Shown: piece after piece, positions 24,038 through 32,261 of the stretch
Numbering within the stretch: position 1 is the first letter of the stretch
How the letters are laid out: each line of letters begins with the position of its first letter
Origin: Rugosimonospora acidiphila
Lineage (GTDB): Bacteria; Actinomycetota; Actinomycetes; Mycobacteriales; Micromonosporaceae
Assembly: GCF_039543385.1 (NCBI RefSeq)
Contig: NZ_BAABJQ010000024.1
Span: 83,723-147,722, forward strand
DNA length: 64,000 nucleotides
Reading direction: 5' to 3'
Position numbers and translations under genes: made by a program
The notes under the pieces: model-generated
Database searches by the model: none
Told to the model about the DNA's origin: nothing
What the model saw: only the letters and a program-made list of their open reading frames with translations

Positions 24038-25459
24038 GTGTCGTTCGCCTCGCCGACCTTCCTCTGGTTCTTCCTGCCGGCGGTACTCGGCCTGTACTGG
24101 GTGCTACCCGGTGTCTGCCGCAACGCTCTGGTGGCGGGGGCGAGCCTGGTCTTCTACGTCTGGGGCGCCGGGGCGTTCGTCGCGCTGCTGGGCGCCTCGA
24201 TTCTCGCCAACTACGCGGCGGGGCTGGCCCTGGAGCACGACCGGGTCCACGGGCGCTCCCGCCGCGGGCGGACCGTGCTGGTCGGCGCCGTGGTCGCGCA
24301 GCTGGCCCTGCTCGCGGTCTGGAAGTACGTCGCCTTCGCCAGCGGTCAGCTGCACGAGGTCTTCACGCGGGTACCGGTGCTGCGCATCGCGCTGCCCATC
24401 GGCATCTCGTTCTTCACCTTCCACGGGCTCAGCTACATCCTCGACGTGTACCGGGGCAGCCGCTCGCCGCAGCGCAGCCTGGTCCGGTTCACCATGTACA
24501 TCGCGATGTTCCCCCAGCTCATCTCCGGCCCCATCGTGCGGTACCACGAGATCGCCGATCAGCTCGGGCAGACCTCGCACAACAAGCTGGAGGACCTGTC
24601 GGCCGGCTTCCCGCGCTTCGCGCTCGGGCTGGCGAAGAAGGTGGTCATCGCCGATTCCATCGCGCCCATCGCCGACGCCGTCTTCGGCGCCGACCCGGGC
24701 ACGCTGGACTGGCGCACCGCGTGGATCGGCGCGCTGGCCTACACCGTGCAGATCTACTTCGACTTCTCCGGGTACTCCGACATGGCCATCGGGCTCGGGC
24801 GGATGTTCGGGCTCACCCTGCCGGAGAACTTCGACCGGCCGTACTCGTCGGTGTCCATAACGGACTTCTGGCGGCGGTGGCACATGTCGCTGTCCCGGTG
24901 GTTCCGTGACTACCTCTACATCCCGCTGGGCGGCAACCGCGGGTCGGCCGCGCGCACGTACCGCAACCTGGTCATCGTGTTCGTGGCGTGCGGCATCTGG
25001 CACGGCGCCAACTGGACCTTCCTGATCTGGGGCCTCTACCACGGCGCGCTGCTGGTGGTGGAGCGGGTTACCGGGCTGGCCCGGCTGGACCCCGACCGCT
25101 ACCTGGTGCCCCGGCGCGCGGCCACGCTGGTGCTCGTCCTGGTCGGCTGGGTGTTCTTCCGGTCCGGCTCGCTGGCGCAGGCCGCCGGCATGCTGCACGT
25201 GATGTTCGTGCCCCGGCTCGCCGCGACCTCCACGCTGCTGACCGACGCCGGCATCGGCCACCAGGCGGCGGTGCTGCTGGGCGCCGGGCTGGTGGCCTTC
25301 CTGCTGCCCCGGCGCTTCGTGATGGGGCGGCTGCTCAGCACCGGTACCGGAACGACGGCGATGACCGCCCGGTACGCCTGCAGCCTGCTGGCCATCGGCT
25401 ACGTGTCGGTGCTGGCGGCAGCCGGAACCTTTAGCCCCTTCCTCTACTACCAGTTCTGA
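24038..25459 (+). CDS. MBOAT-family O-acyltransferase (AlgI-like)
   Basis: A 473-residue membrane protein with about eleven hydrophobic helices. MBOAT signatures are visible: ISFFTFHGLSYILDVYRG, FPQLISGPIVRY, FDFSGYSDMAIGLGRMFG, FWRRWHMSLSRWFRDYLYIP, and the catalytic His in CGIWHGANWTFLIWG. AlgI-type proteins move acyl groups across the membrane to acylate exopolysaccharides or cell-wall polymers. GTG at 24038 is used; an overlapping GTG at 24036 is out of frame, and no strong ribosome site is evident. The AlgJ/AlgX-like partner begins 14 nt after its stop. Confidence 0.92.
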   Translation: MSFASPTFLWFFLPAVLGLYWVLPGVCRNALVAGASLVFYVWGAGAFVALLGASILANYAAGLALEHDRVHGRSRRGRTVLVGAVVAQLALLAVWKYVAFASGQLHEVFTRVPVLRIALPIGISFFTFHGLSYILDVYRGSRSPQRSLVRFTMYIAMFPQLISGPIVRYHEIADQLGQTSHNKLEDLSAGFPRFALGLAKKVVIADSIAPIADAVFGADPGTLDWRTAWIGALAYTVQIYFDFSGYSDMAIGLGRMFGLTLPENFDRPYSSVSITDFWRRWHMSLSRWFRDYLYIPLGGNRGSAARTYRNLVIVFVACGIWHGANWTFLIWGLYHGALLVVERVTGLARLDPDRYLVPRRAATLVLVLVGWVFFRSGSLAQAAGMLHVMFVPRLAATSTLLTDAGIGHQAAVLLGAGLVAFLLPRRFVMGRLLSTGTGTTAMTARYACSLLAIGYVSVLAAAGTFSPFLYYQF

Positions 25460-25473
25460 GGGCCGATCAGCAG

Positions 25474-26715
25474 ATGACGGTGTCGGAGAAGACCCACGAG
25501 TCCGAGCGGACGGCGAACCTCACGCCCGCCCGGCGCCGGACCGTTCGCCGGCACCGCCGGCCCCGGCGCACGCGCGTCAACACCGCGTTCGCCGCCGGCC
25601 TCGCGATGCTGTTCTTCTTCGGCCCCAATGCCGTCCGGCTGTTCGGCGCGCACGCCGCCCCGATCGAGAACCGGCCGCTGCGCCCGTTCCCCTCCCCTTC
25701 GGCGGGGTGGCGGTTCCTGCCCCGGCTCGACGACTGGGCCGTGGACCACCTGCCGCTGCGCGACGCGGCGGTGCGGGCCAACGGCTGGGTGTCGGAGCAC
25801 GTGTTCCGGGAACTGTCCACCCGCGACGCCGGCTCCCAGGAGGTGCTCGCCGGGCGGGACGGGTGGCTGTTCTTCAAGGACGACATGCGGCTGCGGTGCT
25901 CCCCGGCCCAGCCGCTGGACGCGACGCTCGCCCAGCTGGACCGGCTGGCCGACCTGGTCACCGGGCTGGGCCACCAGTTCGTGGTGGTGGTACCTCCAGA
26001 CAAGAGCGCCATCGAGGCCGGGATGCTGCCGGCGTCGTACCCGGGCCGGTCGTGCAGCGTGGCGGCCAACCACGCGTTCTGGAGCCGGATCAACGGCGCG
26101 CCGCCGGTCGGGTATGTCGACGCGTACGGGCCGATCGCGCAGGTGGCCCGGCAGCAGGGGCACGCCTACTACCCGACCGACACGCACTGGTCCCCCACCG
26201 CCGTCGCGGCCTACACCCGCGCCCTGGTCTCCCGCCTCGACCCGGGCCTGCTCGCGAGCACGAAGTTCACCACGAGCGGATCCCAGCTGAAGACCACCGA
26301 CCTGACCAAAATGATCGGGATGCCGAAGACCGAGCGGGAGCCCGCGGTCCAGGTCCGCCGCGGCGGCGTTACGGTGCACCGGGTGAGCGAGACGATAGCC
26401 GGGTACCCGGCGGCGCACAGCACCGCCACCACCGCCGGCGCGCCGCTGTTCACCCCGAAGACCCTGATCCTGGGCGACTCATTCACCGAGCAGTCGATGG
26501 AAACGCTGGCGCCGTTCTTCGCCGACCTGACCTACGCGAACTGGAACCTGGCGGATACCGACCCGGGTACGGCCGCCCGGCTCATCCGCGACTCGCCGGT
26601 GGTGGTCGTCGAGGTGGTGCAGCGGGAATTCGAGGGCGGCGCCTCGCCCCTGCTGGTCGCGCCGATGCTGGACGCGGTGGCGGCCCAGCTCCCCACCCCG
26701 GCAGCGCACCCCTGA
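25474..26715 (+). CDS. AlgJ/AlgX-like SGNH-type acetyltransferase/esterase
   Basis: A 413-residue protein with a basic N-terminus and a single membrane anchor (FAAGLAMLFFFGPNAV, about residues 40-58) that places the rest outside. The catalytic Asp-His pair is in YPTDTHWSPTA and the serine block is in LILGDSFTEQS, as in AlgJ/AlgX, which acetylate alginate with AlgI. Other family features are AGRDGWLFFKDD and VVVPPDKSAIEAG. With the preceding MBOAT it forms a two-component extracellular O-acylation system. The acceptor polymer is unknown. Confidence 0.88.
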   Translation: MTVSEKTHESERTANLTPARRRTVRRHRRPRRTRVNTAFAAGLAMLFFFGPNAVRLFGAHAAPIENRPLRPFPSPSAGWRFLPRLDDWAVDHLPLRDAAVRANGWVSEHVFRELSTRDAGSQEVLAGRDGWLFFKDDMRLRCSPAQPLDATLAQLDRLADLVTGLGHQFVVVVPPDKSAIEAGMLPASYPGRSCSVAANHAFWSRINGAPPVGYVDAYGPIAQVARQQGHAYYPTDTHWSPTAVAAYTRALVSRLDPGLLASTKFTTSGSQLKTTDLTKMIGMPKTEREPAVQVRRGGVTVHRVSETIAGYPAAHSTATTAGAPLFTPKTLILGDSFTEQSMETLAPFFADLTYANWNLADTDPGTAARLIRDSPVVVVEVVQREFEGGASPLLVAPMLDAVAAQLPTPAAHP

Positions 26716-27104
26716 CCGCCATGCGTCCGCCACGGCCCGAAACCCACCAACTCCCCGCCCCGTCGAGCGGCGGAGCCCGCGACGTCGCGTTCACCGGCGA
26801 CGCCGCCGACCAGAAACCCCCGACCCACGAACCGTCGCCGCACCAACCCTCGCCGCACCAACCCTCGCCGCACCAACCCTCGCCGCACCAACCCTCGCCG
26901 CACCAACCCCCGACCCACCAAAGCCCGACCCACCATCCCTCGACCCACGACGTCATGGACGGCGGATCCACCGGCGAAACCTCGTCGGACCCCGCCCCAC
27001 CCGCACCGGTGCCCCTCCCGGACGACCGCTCCGCCCGGATATCCGCACAGCCACGCCCGCCCGGCCCGCCCGGTCTCGCGCATCACCGTCGAGAGGCACC
27101 GCCC
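26716..27104. other. Repeat-bearing stretch between the AlgJ-like and GT-C-like genes
   Basis: This 389-nt stretch is open in frame with the downstream gene from an ATG at 26721, six bases after the previous stop. It would encode a Pro/His/Gln/Thr-rich, low-complexity segment containing the 15-bp repeats at 26821-26955. I place the gene start at 27105 because of its ribosome site. This segment is therefore either untranslated or a disordered N-terminal extension of about 128 residues. Confidence 0.5.
26821..26955. repeat. 15-bp tandem repeat (about nine units)
   Basis: Five near-identical 15-bp units (CGCCGCACCAACCCT) run from 26836 to 26910, flanked by degenerate units starting CGACCCAC at 26821, 26911, 26926 and 26941. 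In the frame of the following gene they read PSPHQ repeats. The exact 15-nt period keeps the frame open. Confidence 0.85.
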
Positions 27105-29075
27105 GTGACCACGATCCTGGACCGCGAGAAAACCCAGCGGATCCCCGTTTCCCGTTCACCCGGCTCGCGGCACCGACGCGCCGGCAGCCGCTTCCGGCCC
27201 GAGGTCCTGGCCGGGCTGATCGCGCTCGCCTGGGCGCTGCCCGCCGCCACCCACCTGGTGGGCGCCGACCTCCTGCTCCCGCCCGTCGTGCTGGTCGCCA
27301 CCGCGAGCCTCCTGCGCGCCGGCCGCGGCCTGCTGGATCGCCTGATGCTGGCGCTGTTCCTGTTGTTCGGGGCCGCCTGCGCCGGCGGCCTGCTGCTGTC
27401 GGTCTGGCCGTGGGGCCTGGCCCCGGTACCGGTGGCCGGCTCGGCCCTGACCCTGCTCGCCGTCCTGGGCACGGTCACCCGCCGGCGCCCGCGGCTGCCG
27501 CGCCCGACGATCGCCGACGCCGCCAGCGTGGCCGCGGCCGGGGTCATCGCGCTCTACCTGGCAAGGCCCTACCTGCGGTCCGACCTGGCCGGGCGGATCG
27601 GGCTGGCGATGGCCGGTGAGGACCTGACCCGGCACGTGACGGTGTTCGACGGCATCCGCCAGGTGCACGGGTACCTGTTCCTGCACAGCGACGAGGCCCA
27701 GCGGTACGTGTACTCCGGGATGATCCGGTACCCGCAGGGCTTCCACTTCGTCAGCGCGCTGCTCGACGGGTTCCTGCCGCAGCACGACGCCTCCGCCGTC
27801 ACCGCGTTCAACCACCTGATCGGGTTCCACGTCGCCGGTTACGGGCTGATGGCGCTGTCGATCCTGTGGGCGGCCCAGTGGGTCGGCGGTCGCCTGCTGT
27901 CGAGTTACTGGCGGTGGGTGCCGGTGGTCGTCGCGCTCTCCGCGCTGCTGATCAAGGGTGAGCTGACGGCCGACTTCGTCGACGGGTACCCCAGCGAGAT
28001 CGCGGGTATGGCGCTGATGGCCGCGCTGATCGCGGTGCTGGCCCGGCCGGTCGCCGCCAGGCGCACCCAGCTGCTGATGGTGGGCAGCCTGCTGGTGGCG
28101 CTCGGGTTCACCTACTACCTGTTCCTGCCCGGCATGGGGCTGGCGGCCGTGGTGTGGCTGGTGATGCGCCGCCGCCGGCTGCCCCGGCTGGCGTTCACCG
28201 TACCGGTCGCCGTCGTCGCCGGCGGCCTGGCGCTGCTGCCGCTGGCCATGGGTGTGCTGGGCGGTGGGCAGACCGAGTCGCTCAAGGCGGCGGCGGGCGC
28301 CCACAACAGCCGGGCCGCGCTGATCGCGCTGACCCTGGCCGTGGCGGCCGGGGTGCTCGGCGCGGCCGGCCGGTGCCCGGCGGTGTGGCGGCTGTACCGC
28401 TGGGCGGCCCTGAGCCTGCTCGCCTTCGCGTTCCTGCTCGGCGCGTACCAGAAGCTGACCACCGGACACACCGGCTACTACTTCGAGAAGTCGCTGCATG
28501 GCGCGCAGGTGGTGTTGCTGATCGGGTTGGGGTCGCTGGCCACCCTGCTGCCCGTACCGGTGGCGCGGCGCGCCCGGTCGCGCATCGCGCTGGCCCTGCC
28601 CTCACTGCTGCTGGCCGCCTCGATCGGGGCCGGGCTGGGGCTGGTGCGCGGGGACTCGCCGTACCGGCCCATGATGAGCGGGCCGGAGGGCAACTGGGGC
28701 GCGGCATGGGAGTCCGGCAGGATGGCACCCAAGCACCTCGGAGCGCTGGCCACCCAGCTCATCGCCGCGTACCGCACCCACCCGGGCACGGTGACTCTGC
28801 TGCTGTCCGACGACGCGTACTCCAACTACTCGGTGTCCCTGTTCGCGGCGACGCTGGAACGCAACGCCGGTACCCCGATCTCCCGCGGCTTCTACATCGG
28901 CCGCCTCCCGGGCGCCTCCCCCGACGCCATCCGCGACATGATCCTGCGCATCGGCGTGCCCATCACAGCGGTGATCACCAGTACCCGGCTCCTCGGCGTG
29001 GTGAACCAACTGCGGCTCGACGACCCCGGGCAGCGGATCGACTCGATCGACCTGACGGGGTCGCCGGCACAATGA
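27105..29075 (+). CDS. Large multi-spanning membrane protein, GT-C glycosyltransferase-like
   Basis: A 656-residue protein (or about 784 if it starts at 26721) with a short basic N-terminus, about 12-13 hydrophobic helices, and a soluble C-terminal domain from about residue 530 (GNWGAAWESGRMAPKHLGAL, LLLSDDAYSNYSVSLFAATL). The first extracellular loop has acidic residues (AGEDLTRHVTVFDGIRQVHG) in the position of the catalytic loop of GT-C enzymes. This is topology-based inference; I recognise no named family. GTG at 27105 has GAGAGG about 8 nt upstream. It follows the MBOAT/AlgJ-like pair, so it may build or export the polymer they acylate. Confidence 0.78.
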   Translation: MTTILDREKTQRIPVSRSPGSRHRRAGSRFRPEVLAGLIALAWALPAATHLVGADLLLPPVVLVATASLLRAGRGLLDRLMLALFLLFGAACAGGLLLSVWPWGLAPVPVAGSALTLLAVLGTVTRRRPRLPRPTIADAASVAAAGVIALYLARPYLRSDLAGRIGLAMAGEDLTRHVTVFDGIRQVHGYLFLHSDEAQRYVYSGMIRYPQGFHFVSALLDGFLPQHDASAVTAFNHLIGFHVAGYGLMALSILWAAQWVGGRLLSSYWRWVPVVVALSALLIKGELTADFVDGYPSEIAGMALMAALIAVLARPVAARRTQLLMVGSLLVALGFTYYLFLPGMGLAAVVWLVMRRRRLPRLAFTVPVAVVAGGLALLPLAMGVLGGGQTESLKAAAGAHNSRAALIALTLAVAAGVLGAAGRCPAVWRLYRWAALSLLAFAFLLGAYQKLTTGHTGYYFEKSLHGAQVVLLIGLGSLATLLPVPVARRARSRIALALPSLLLAASIGAGLGLVRGDSPYRPMMSGPEGNWGAAWESGRMAPKHLGALATQLIAAYRTHPGTVTLLLSDDAYSNYSVSLFAATLERNAGTPISRGFYIGRLPGASPDAIRDMILRIGVPITAVITSTRLLGVVNQLRLDDPGQRIDSIDLTGSPAQ

Positions 29076-29136
29076 CCGACGGGCTGCGCCGACGCCCAGG
29101 TGACGGGCACCGGACGTCGGACACGCCATCGCTGCG

Positions 29137-29142
29137 TATGAT
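29137..29142 (+). promoter_or_regulatory. -10 box of a probable leaderless promoter
   Basis: TATGAT (29137-29142) ends 6 nt before the ATG at 29149. No good -35 element is visible. Confidence 0.5.
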
Positions 29143-29148
29143 GCGCCG

Positions 29149-30009
29149 ATGCATTCGGAGTACCCGCCGGAGTTGGCGGCCCTGACCCCGGCCCGGCCGG
29201 ACGCGTACCGGAGCTTCCCGTACGGGCCGGGCGACGACCAGTTCGGCCAGCTGTGGCCCGCCGCCGGCGGCACGTCCCCGGCACCGGTCGTGGTCCTGGT
29301 GCACGGCGGTTACTGGCGCGCCCGGTACCGGCTGGACCTCATGCACGCCGCGGCCGCCGACCTGAGCGGCCGGGGGTACGCCGTGTGGAACATCGAGTAC
29401 CGCCGGGTCGTAGCGCGGGCGGGCGCTCCGGACGCGACGCCGGTGGGCTCGCCGAGCGGCGGCTGGCCGGGAACGTTCGTGGACGTGGCGGCCGCGTTCG
29501 ACGCGCTGGCCGACCTGGCCCCCGAGCACGCGCTGGACCTGGGCCGCGTGGCCGCCGTCGGGCACTCGGCCGGCGGGCACCTGGCCCTGTGGGCCTGCGG
29601 CCGGCACCGGCTCGCCGGGCAGCCGCCGTTCACGCCGCCCTGGGTCACGCCGCCCCGGGTCACGCCGCGGCTGGTCGTGTCGCTGGCCGGGGTCGCCGAC
29701 CTGCGGATGGCCGCCGCGCTCGGGTTGAGCGACGGCGCCGTGCGCGGGCTGCTGGGTGGCGGCCCGGAGGAGGTGCCCGACCGGTACGACCTGGCCTGCC
29801 CGACCCGCCTGCTGCCCCTGGGCGTACCGCAGGTGGTCCTGCACGGCACCGAGGACGTCGACGTGCCGATGGACCTGAGCACCCACTACGCGAAGCTGGC
29901 CGGCGACGAGTGCGAGCTGGTCGTCCTGCCCGGCGTCAACCACCGGGCGCTCATCGATCCGGCGAACCCGGCCTGGGCGGACGTGACGCGGGCGCTGACC
30001 CGGCTCTAG
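29149..30009 (+). CDS. Alpha/beta hydrolase (kynurenine formamidase/esterase-like)
   Basis: A 286-residue cytoplasmic hydrolase. The oxyanion motif is LVHGGYWRARY, the nucleophile elbow is GHSAGGHLALW, the acid is in LHGTEDVDVPM and the His is in PGVNHRALID. HGGYW and GHSAGGHL resemble bacterial kynurenine formamidase-like and hormone-sensitive-lipase-type esterases. A local repeat (PPWVTPPRVTP) lies in the cap region. No other tryptophan-catabolism gene is adjacent, so the substrate is open. Confidence 0.88.
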   Translation: MHSEYPPELAALTPARPDAYRSFPYGPGDDQFGQLWPAAGGTSPAPVVVLVHGGYWRARYRLDLMHAAAADLSGRGYAVWNIEYRRVVARAGAPDATPVGSPSGGWPGTFVDVAAAFDALADLAPEHALDLGRVAAVGHSAGGHLALWACGRHRLAGQPPFTPPWVTPPRVTPRLVVSLAGVADLRMAAALGLSDGAVRGLLGGGPEEVPDRYDLACPTRLLPLGVPQVVLHGTEDVDVPMDLSTHYAKLAGDECELVVLPGVNHRALIDPANPAWADVTRALTRL

Positions 30010-30067
30010 GCCGCGTCGCGCCGCGCGACGGGTCGTCCCGCTCCCCGCCCGGATCCGATCCTCGGCT

Positions 30068-30104
30068 GCCGGCCGGTCGACGTGGATCGGGTCGACCGGC
30101 CGGC
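30068..30104. terminator. Bidirectional terminator hairpin
   Basis: A perfect 14-bp stem (30068-30081 with 30091-30104, GCCGGCCGGTCGAC) around a 9-nt loop, between the convergent hydrolase and methyltransferase genes. Confidence 0.65.
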
Positions 30105-30112
30105 GTTCACCG

Positions 30113-30937
30113 TCAGCGCACCGGCTTGGTGCCGCTACTCGAATACAACAGGTGGCTGGCCAGCACGAGCGCCGGATCCCCCAGCATCGCGAACACACCG
30201 TCCAGTTCGGACTCGGACATCCCGGCCGCCAGCAGCAGCGGATAGGTCTGCCCGACGCTGGCCGCGACGAGTCGGCCCCCGACCTCGCCGCCAACCCAGG
30301 ACTGTCCGGACACCGTCGTCCGCACCCCGGTCAAACCCTCGGCCATCATCCGGCTGTGTACCCGCCGGGCCCACGTGCGGTCGGTGCCTCCGCCCGCGAA
30401 CACCTTGTTGCCCAGCAACTCCTGGAACCTGTCGTACAGCTGCTTGGTCTGCGGGTCGGGCGCGGCCAGCACCATGTCGGTGCGCGACGCGTCCCAGTCC
30501 TCGACCAGCAGGACGCCGCCCGGCTTGAGGACCTCGTCGGACACCAGCCAGCGCAGGACGTCTTCGCGCCGCGGCACGTGCTGGAGCATCAGCCGGGTGT
30601 GCACGAAGTCCACCGGCCCGTGCGGCAACGGCTCGAAGCGCGTGACGTCACGCTCCAGCGTGGTGAGCCGCTCGTGCGTGGGGATCCCGTCCGGATGGAG
30701 GTCGATGGCGGTGACCCGGCCCTGTGGCCCGACCTGGTCGGCCAGCCACACGGCGAAGCTGCCGTGGCCGGCACCCACCTCCAGACAGTTCATGCCGGTG
30801 AGGCTGCCGTCGAGCAACTCCAGCGTCCGGGTGCGGCTGCCGGGGTCGAGCAGGGCGGCCAGGGACTCGTGGTGCTGGTTGGCGTACTCGTGCCGGTTGT
30901 CCAGCACGTACCGCGACGGCTGCGTCATAGCCTGCAC
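30113..30937 (-). CDS. SAM-dependent methyltransferase
   Basis: A 274-residue class I methyltransferase: motif I is CLEVGAGHGSFAVWLA, the acidic end of strand 2 is in VTAIDLHPDG, and post-motif strands include VDFVHTRLMLQHVPRRED and LKPGGVLLVEDWD. GTG at 30937 has AGAGGAG about 6 nt upstream. It is 14 nt downstream of the ABC binding-protein gene on the same strand and probably co-transcribed with it. Substrate unknown; a small molecule is likely. Confidence 0.88.
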   Translation of the reverse strand: MQAMTQPSRYVLDNRHEYANQHHESLAALLDPGSRTRTLELLDGSLTGMNCLEVGAGHGSFAVWLADQVGPQGRVTAIDLHPDGIPTHERLTTLERDVTRFEPLPHGPVDFVHTRLMLQHVPRREDVLRWLVSDEVLKPGGVLLVEDWDASRTDMVLAAPDPQTKQLYDRFQELLGNKVFAGGGTDRTWARRVHSRMMAEGLTGVRTTVSGQSWVGGEVGGRLVAASVGQTYPLLLAAGMSESELDGVFAMLGDPALVLASHLLYSSSGTKPVR

Positions 30938-30951
30938 GCGGAACTCCTCTC

Positions 30952-31989
30952 TCAGGCGGCGTTCGGCTTCGGCACCAGATTGAAGGCGACCATCTCGTTG
31001 GGGTCGAACGTCTTGGTGAACAGCCCGGCACCCTGCAGGATGGCGATGCCCCGGGCCACCTTCGTTTGGTCCATCGTGCCGATCTGCGCACCGGAGCCGC
31101 AGTACGGCTTGAGCAGCTTCACCTCCGCCGACGCGGCGGCGACGGGCTGCGCCGGGTCGTACTTGTGCAGGATGTCGGCGGTGCCGTCCGGGTCGTCGAG
31201 CGAGGCGGCCAGGCTCTTGTTGTACGCCTTGTTGAACCGGCGCACCAGGTCGGGCTTGCCCTTCACGAGCTCGTTCGTGGCCACCAGCACGTTGCCGTAC
31301 AGGTCACCGAGGTACTTGCTGTACGGCAGGGTGGTCACCGTGTCGTTGACGTTGGCCGTCTTGAGGCTGGCGTTGATGGCCGGCACACCCACCACGAACT
31401 GCCCGATGCCCTGCGTCTTCTTGCTGACCAGGAATCCGGGCAGCTGCGCCGGGGTCTGCGCCGACTGGAAGTGCACGTTGGCGATCTGCTCGTCGGTCAA
31501 CCCGGCCAGCCGCGCGTACGCCGGGAACAGCGTCTTGGGCACCGCGCCGTTCTGCACGCCGACCGTCTTGTTCACCAGGTCGGCCGGGCCGGTGATGTGG
31601 CTGCTGCCCAGCGTCATGATGGCCACGGTCGTACGCTGGTTGATCGCGTCGACAATCTTGAATTTGGTGTCGGTGCCCTTGCCGTAGTCGACGATGGCGC
31701 CGGAGTAGTCGATGGCGGCGAACTGCGCCTTGCCGCTCTCAATCTCCTGCAGGTTCAGGGCACCGGCCTTGCCGGGCTCGATCGTCAGGTCGATGCCCTC
31801 GGCCTTGAAGTAGCCCTTGGCCTGGCCATACCAGGCGTAGGCCTCGCGGCCGTAGTCGCCGAGGCCGGTGATGTACGTGACCTTGTCGAGGGACTTCTTC
31901 CCGGGGGCGGCGGAGGTCTTCGACGAACTGCAGCCGGCTATCAACCCTAGAACCAGAAATCCTGTTGCGATTGCACGCAGACGTCTCAC
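30952..31989 (-). CDS. ABC transporter substrate-binding lipoprotein (NMT1/THI5/SsuA type)
   Basis: A 345-residue lipoprotein: lipobox LIAGC at residues about 16-20, then KVTYITGLGDYGREAYAWYG, the typical start of NMT1-type binding proteins, with KGYFKAEGIDLTIEPGK following. Such proteins bind sulfonates, thiamine precursors, nitrate or aromatic acids. It is divergent from a UbiD-family decarboxylase and an ABC permease; no ATPase gene is present in the window. GTG at 31989 has AAGGGA about 10 nt upstream. Confidence 0.9.
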   Translation of the reverse strand: MRRLRAIATGFLVLGLIAGCSSSKTSAAPGKKSLDKVTYITGLGDYGREAYAWYGQAKGYFKAEGIDLTIEPGKAGALNLQEIESGKAQFAAIDYSGAIVDYGKGTDTKFKIVDAINQRTTVAIMTLGSSHITGPADLVNKTVGVQNGAVPKTLFPAYARLAGLTDEQIANVHFQSAQTPAQLPGFLVSKKTQGIGQFVVGVPAINASLKTANVNDTVTTLPYSKYLGDLYGNVLVATNELVKGKPDLVRRFNKAYNKSLAASLDDPDGTADILHKYDPAQPVAAASAEVKLLKPYCGSGAQIGTMDQTKVARGIAILQGAGLFTKTFDPNEMVAFNLVPKPNAA

Positions 31990-32261
31990 GACGAGTCGTC
32001 CCTTCAGCGGAGGGGTCTGGGGGCTTTACCGGGGCACAGTGTAGGTTGATCGCATTCCCCACTCAACATGATGGGTACCGGCCACTCTCCGCACATCCCA
32101 TGCAGACTCGGCCGAATGGCCGATGACCAGGAAGGAAGCGCCTCCCACCCGCGCGGCGGGCGCGACTGTGCGCGACCAGCGCGTGCGGATACCGCGCACG
32201 TCGCCGTAGGGGATGGGGCCGCGTGCGCGGATATCGCGGCGGATGGCAGGATCCCTGAGCA
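31990..32261. other. Divergent control region of binding protein and UbiD genes
   Basis: It holds the minus-strand promoter at 32038-32066 and two related direct repeats (GCGTGCGGATACCGCG at 32181, GCGTGCGCGGATATCGCG at 32221) exactly 40 bp apart before the UbiD gene. A CAGGAT -10-like box ends 9 nt before the ATG at 32262. No gene is supported here. Confidence 0.5.
32038..32066 (-). promoter_or_regulatory. Promoter of the binding-protein/methyltransferase operon
   Basis: On the minus strand TTGAGT (32066-32061), 17 bp, then TACACT (32043-32038). Transcription would start near 32031, leaving about 42 nt of leader before the GTG at 31989. Confidence 0.7.

Noticed and set aside
25707..26720. 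Long plus-strand frame over the AlgJ-like gene leading into the GT-C-like gene
   Set aside because: It is out of frame with the AlgJ-like protein, whose catalytic motifs are intact; only the part after about 26721 or 27105 is credible coding sequence.
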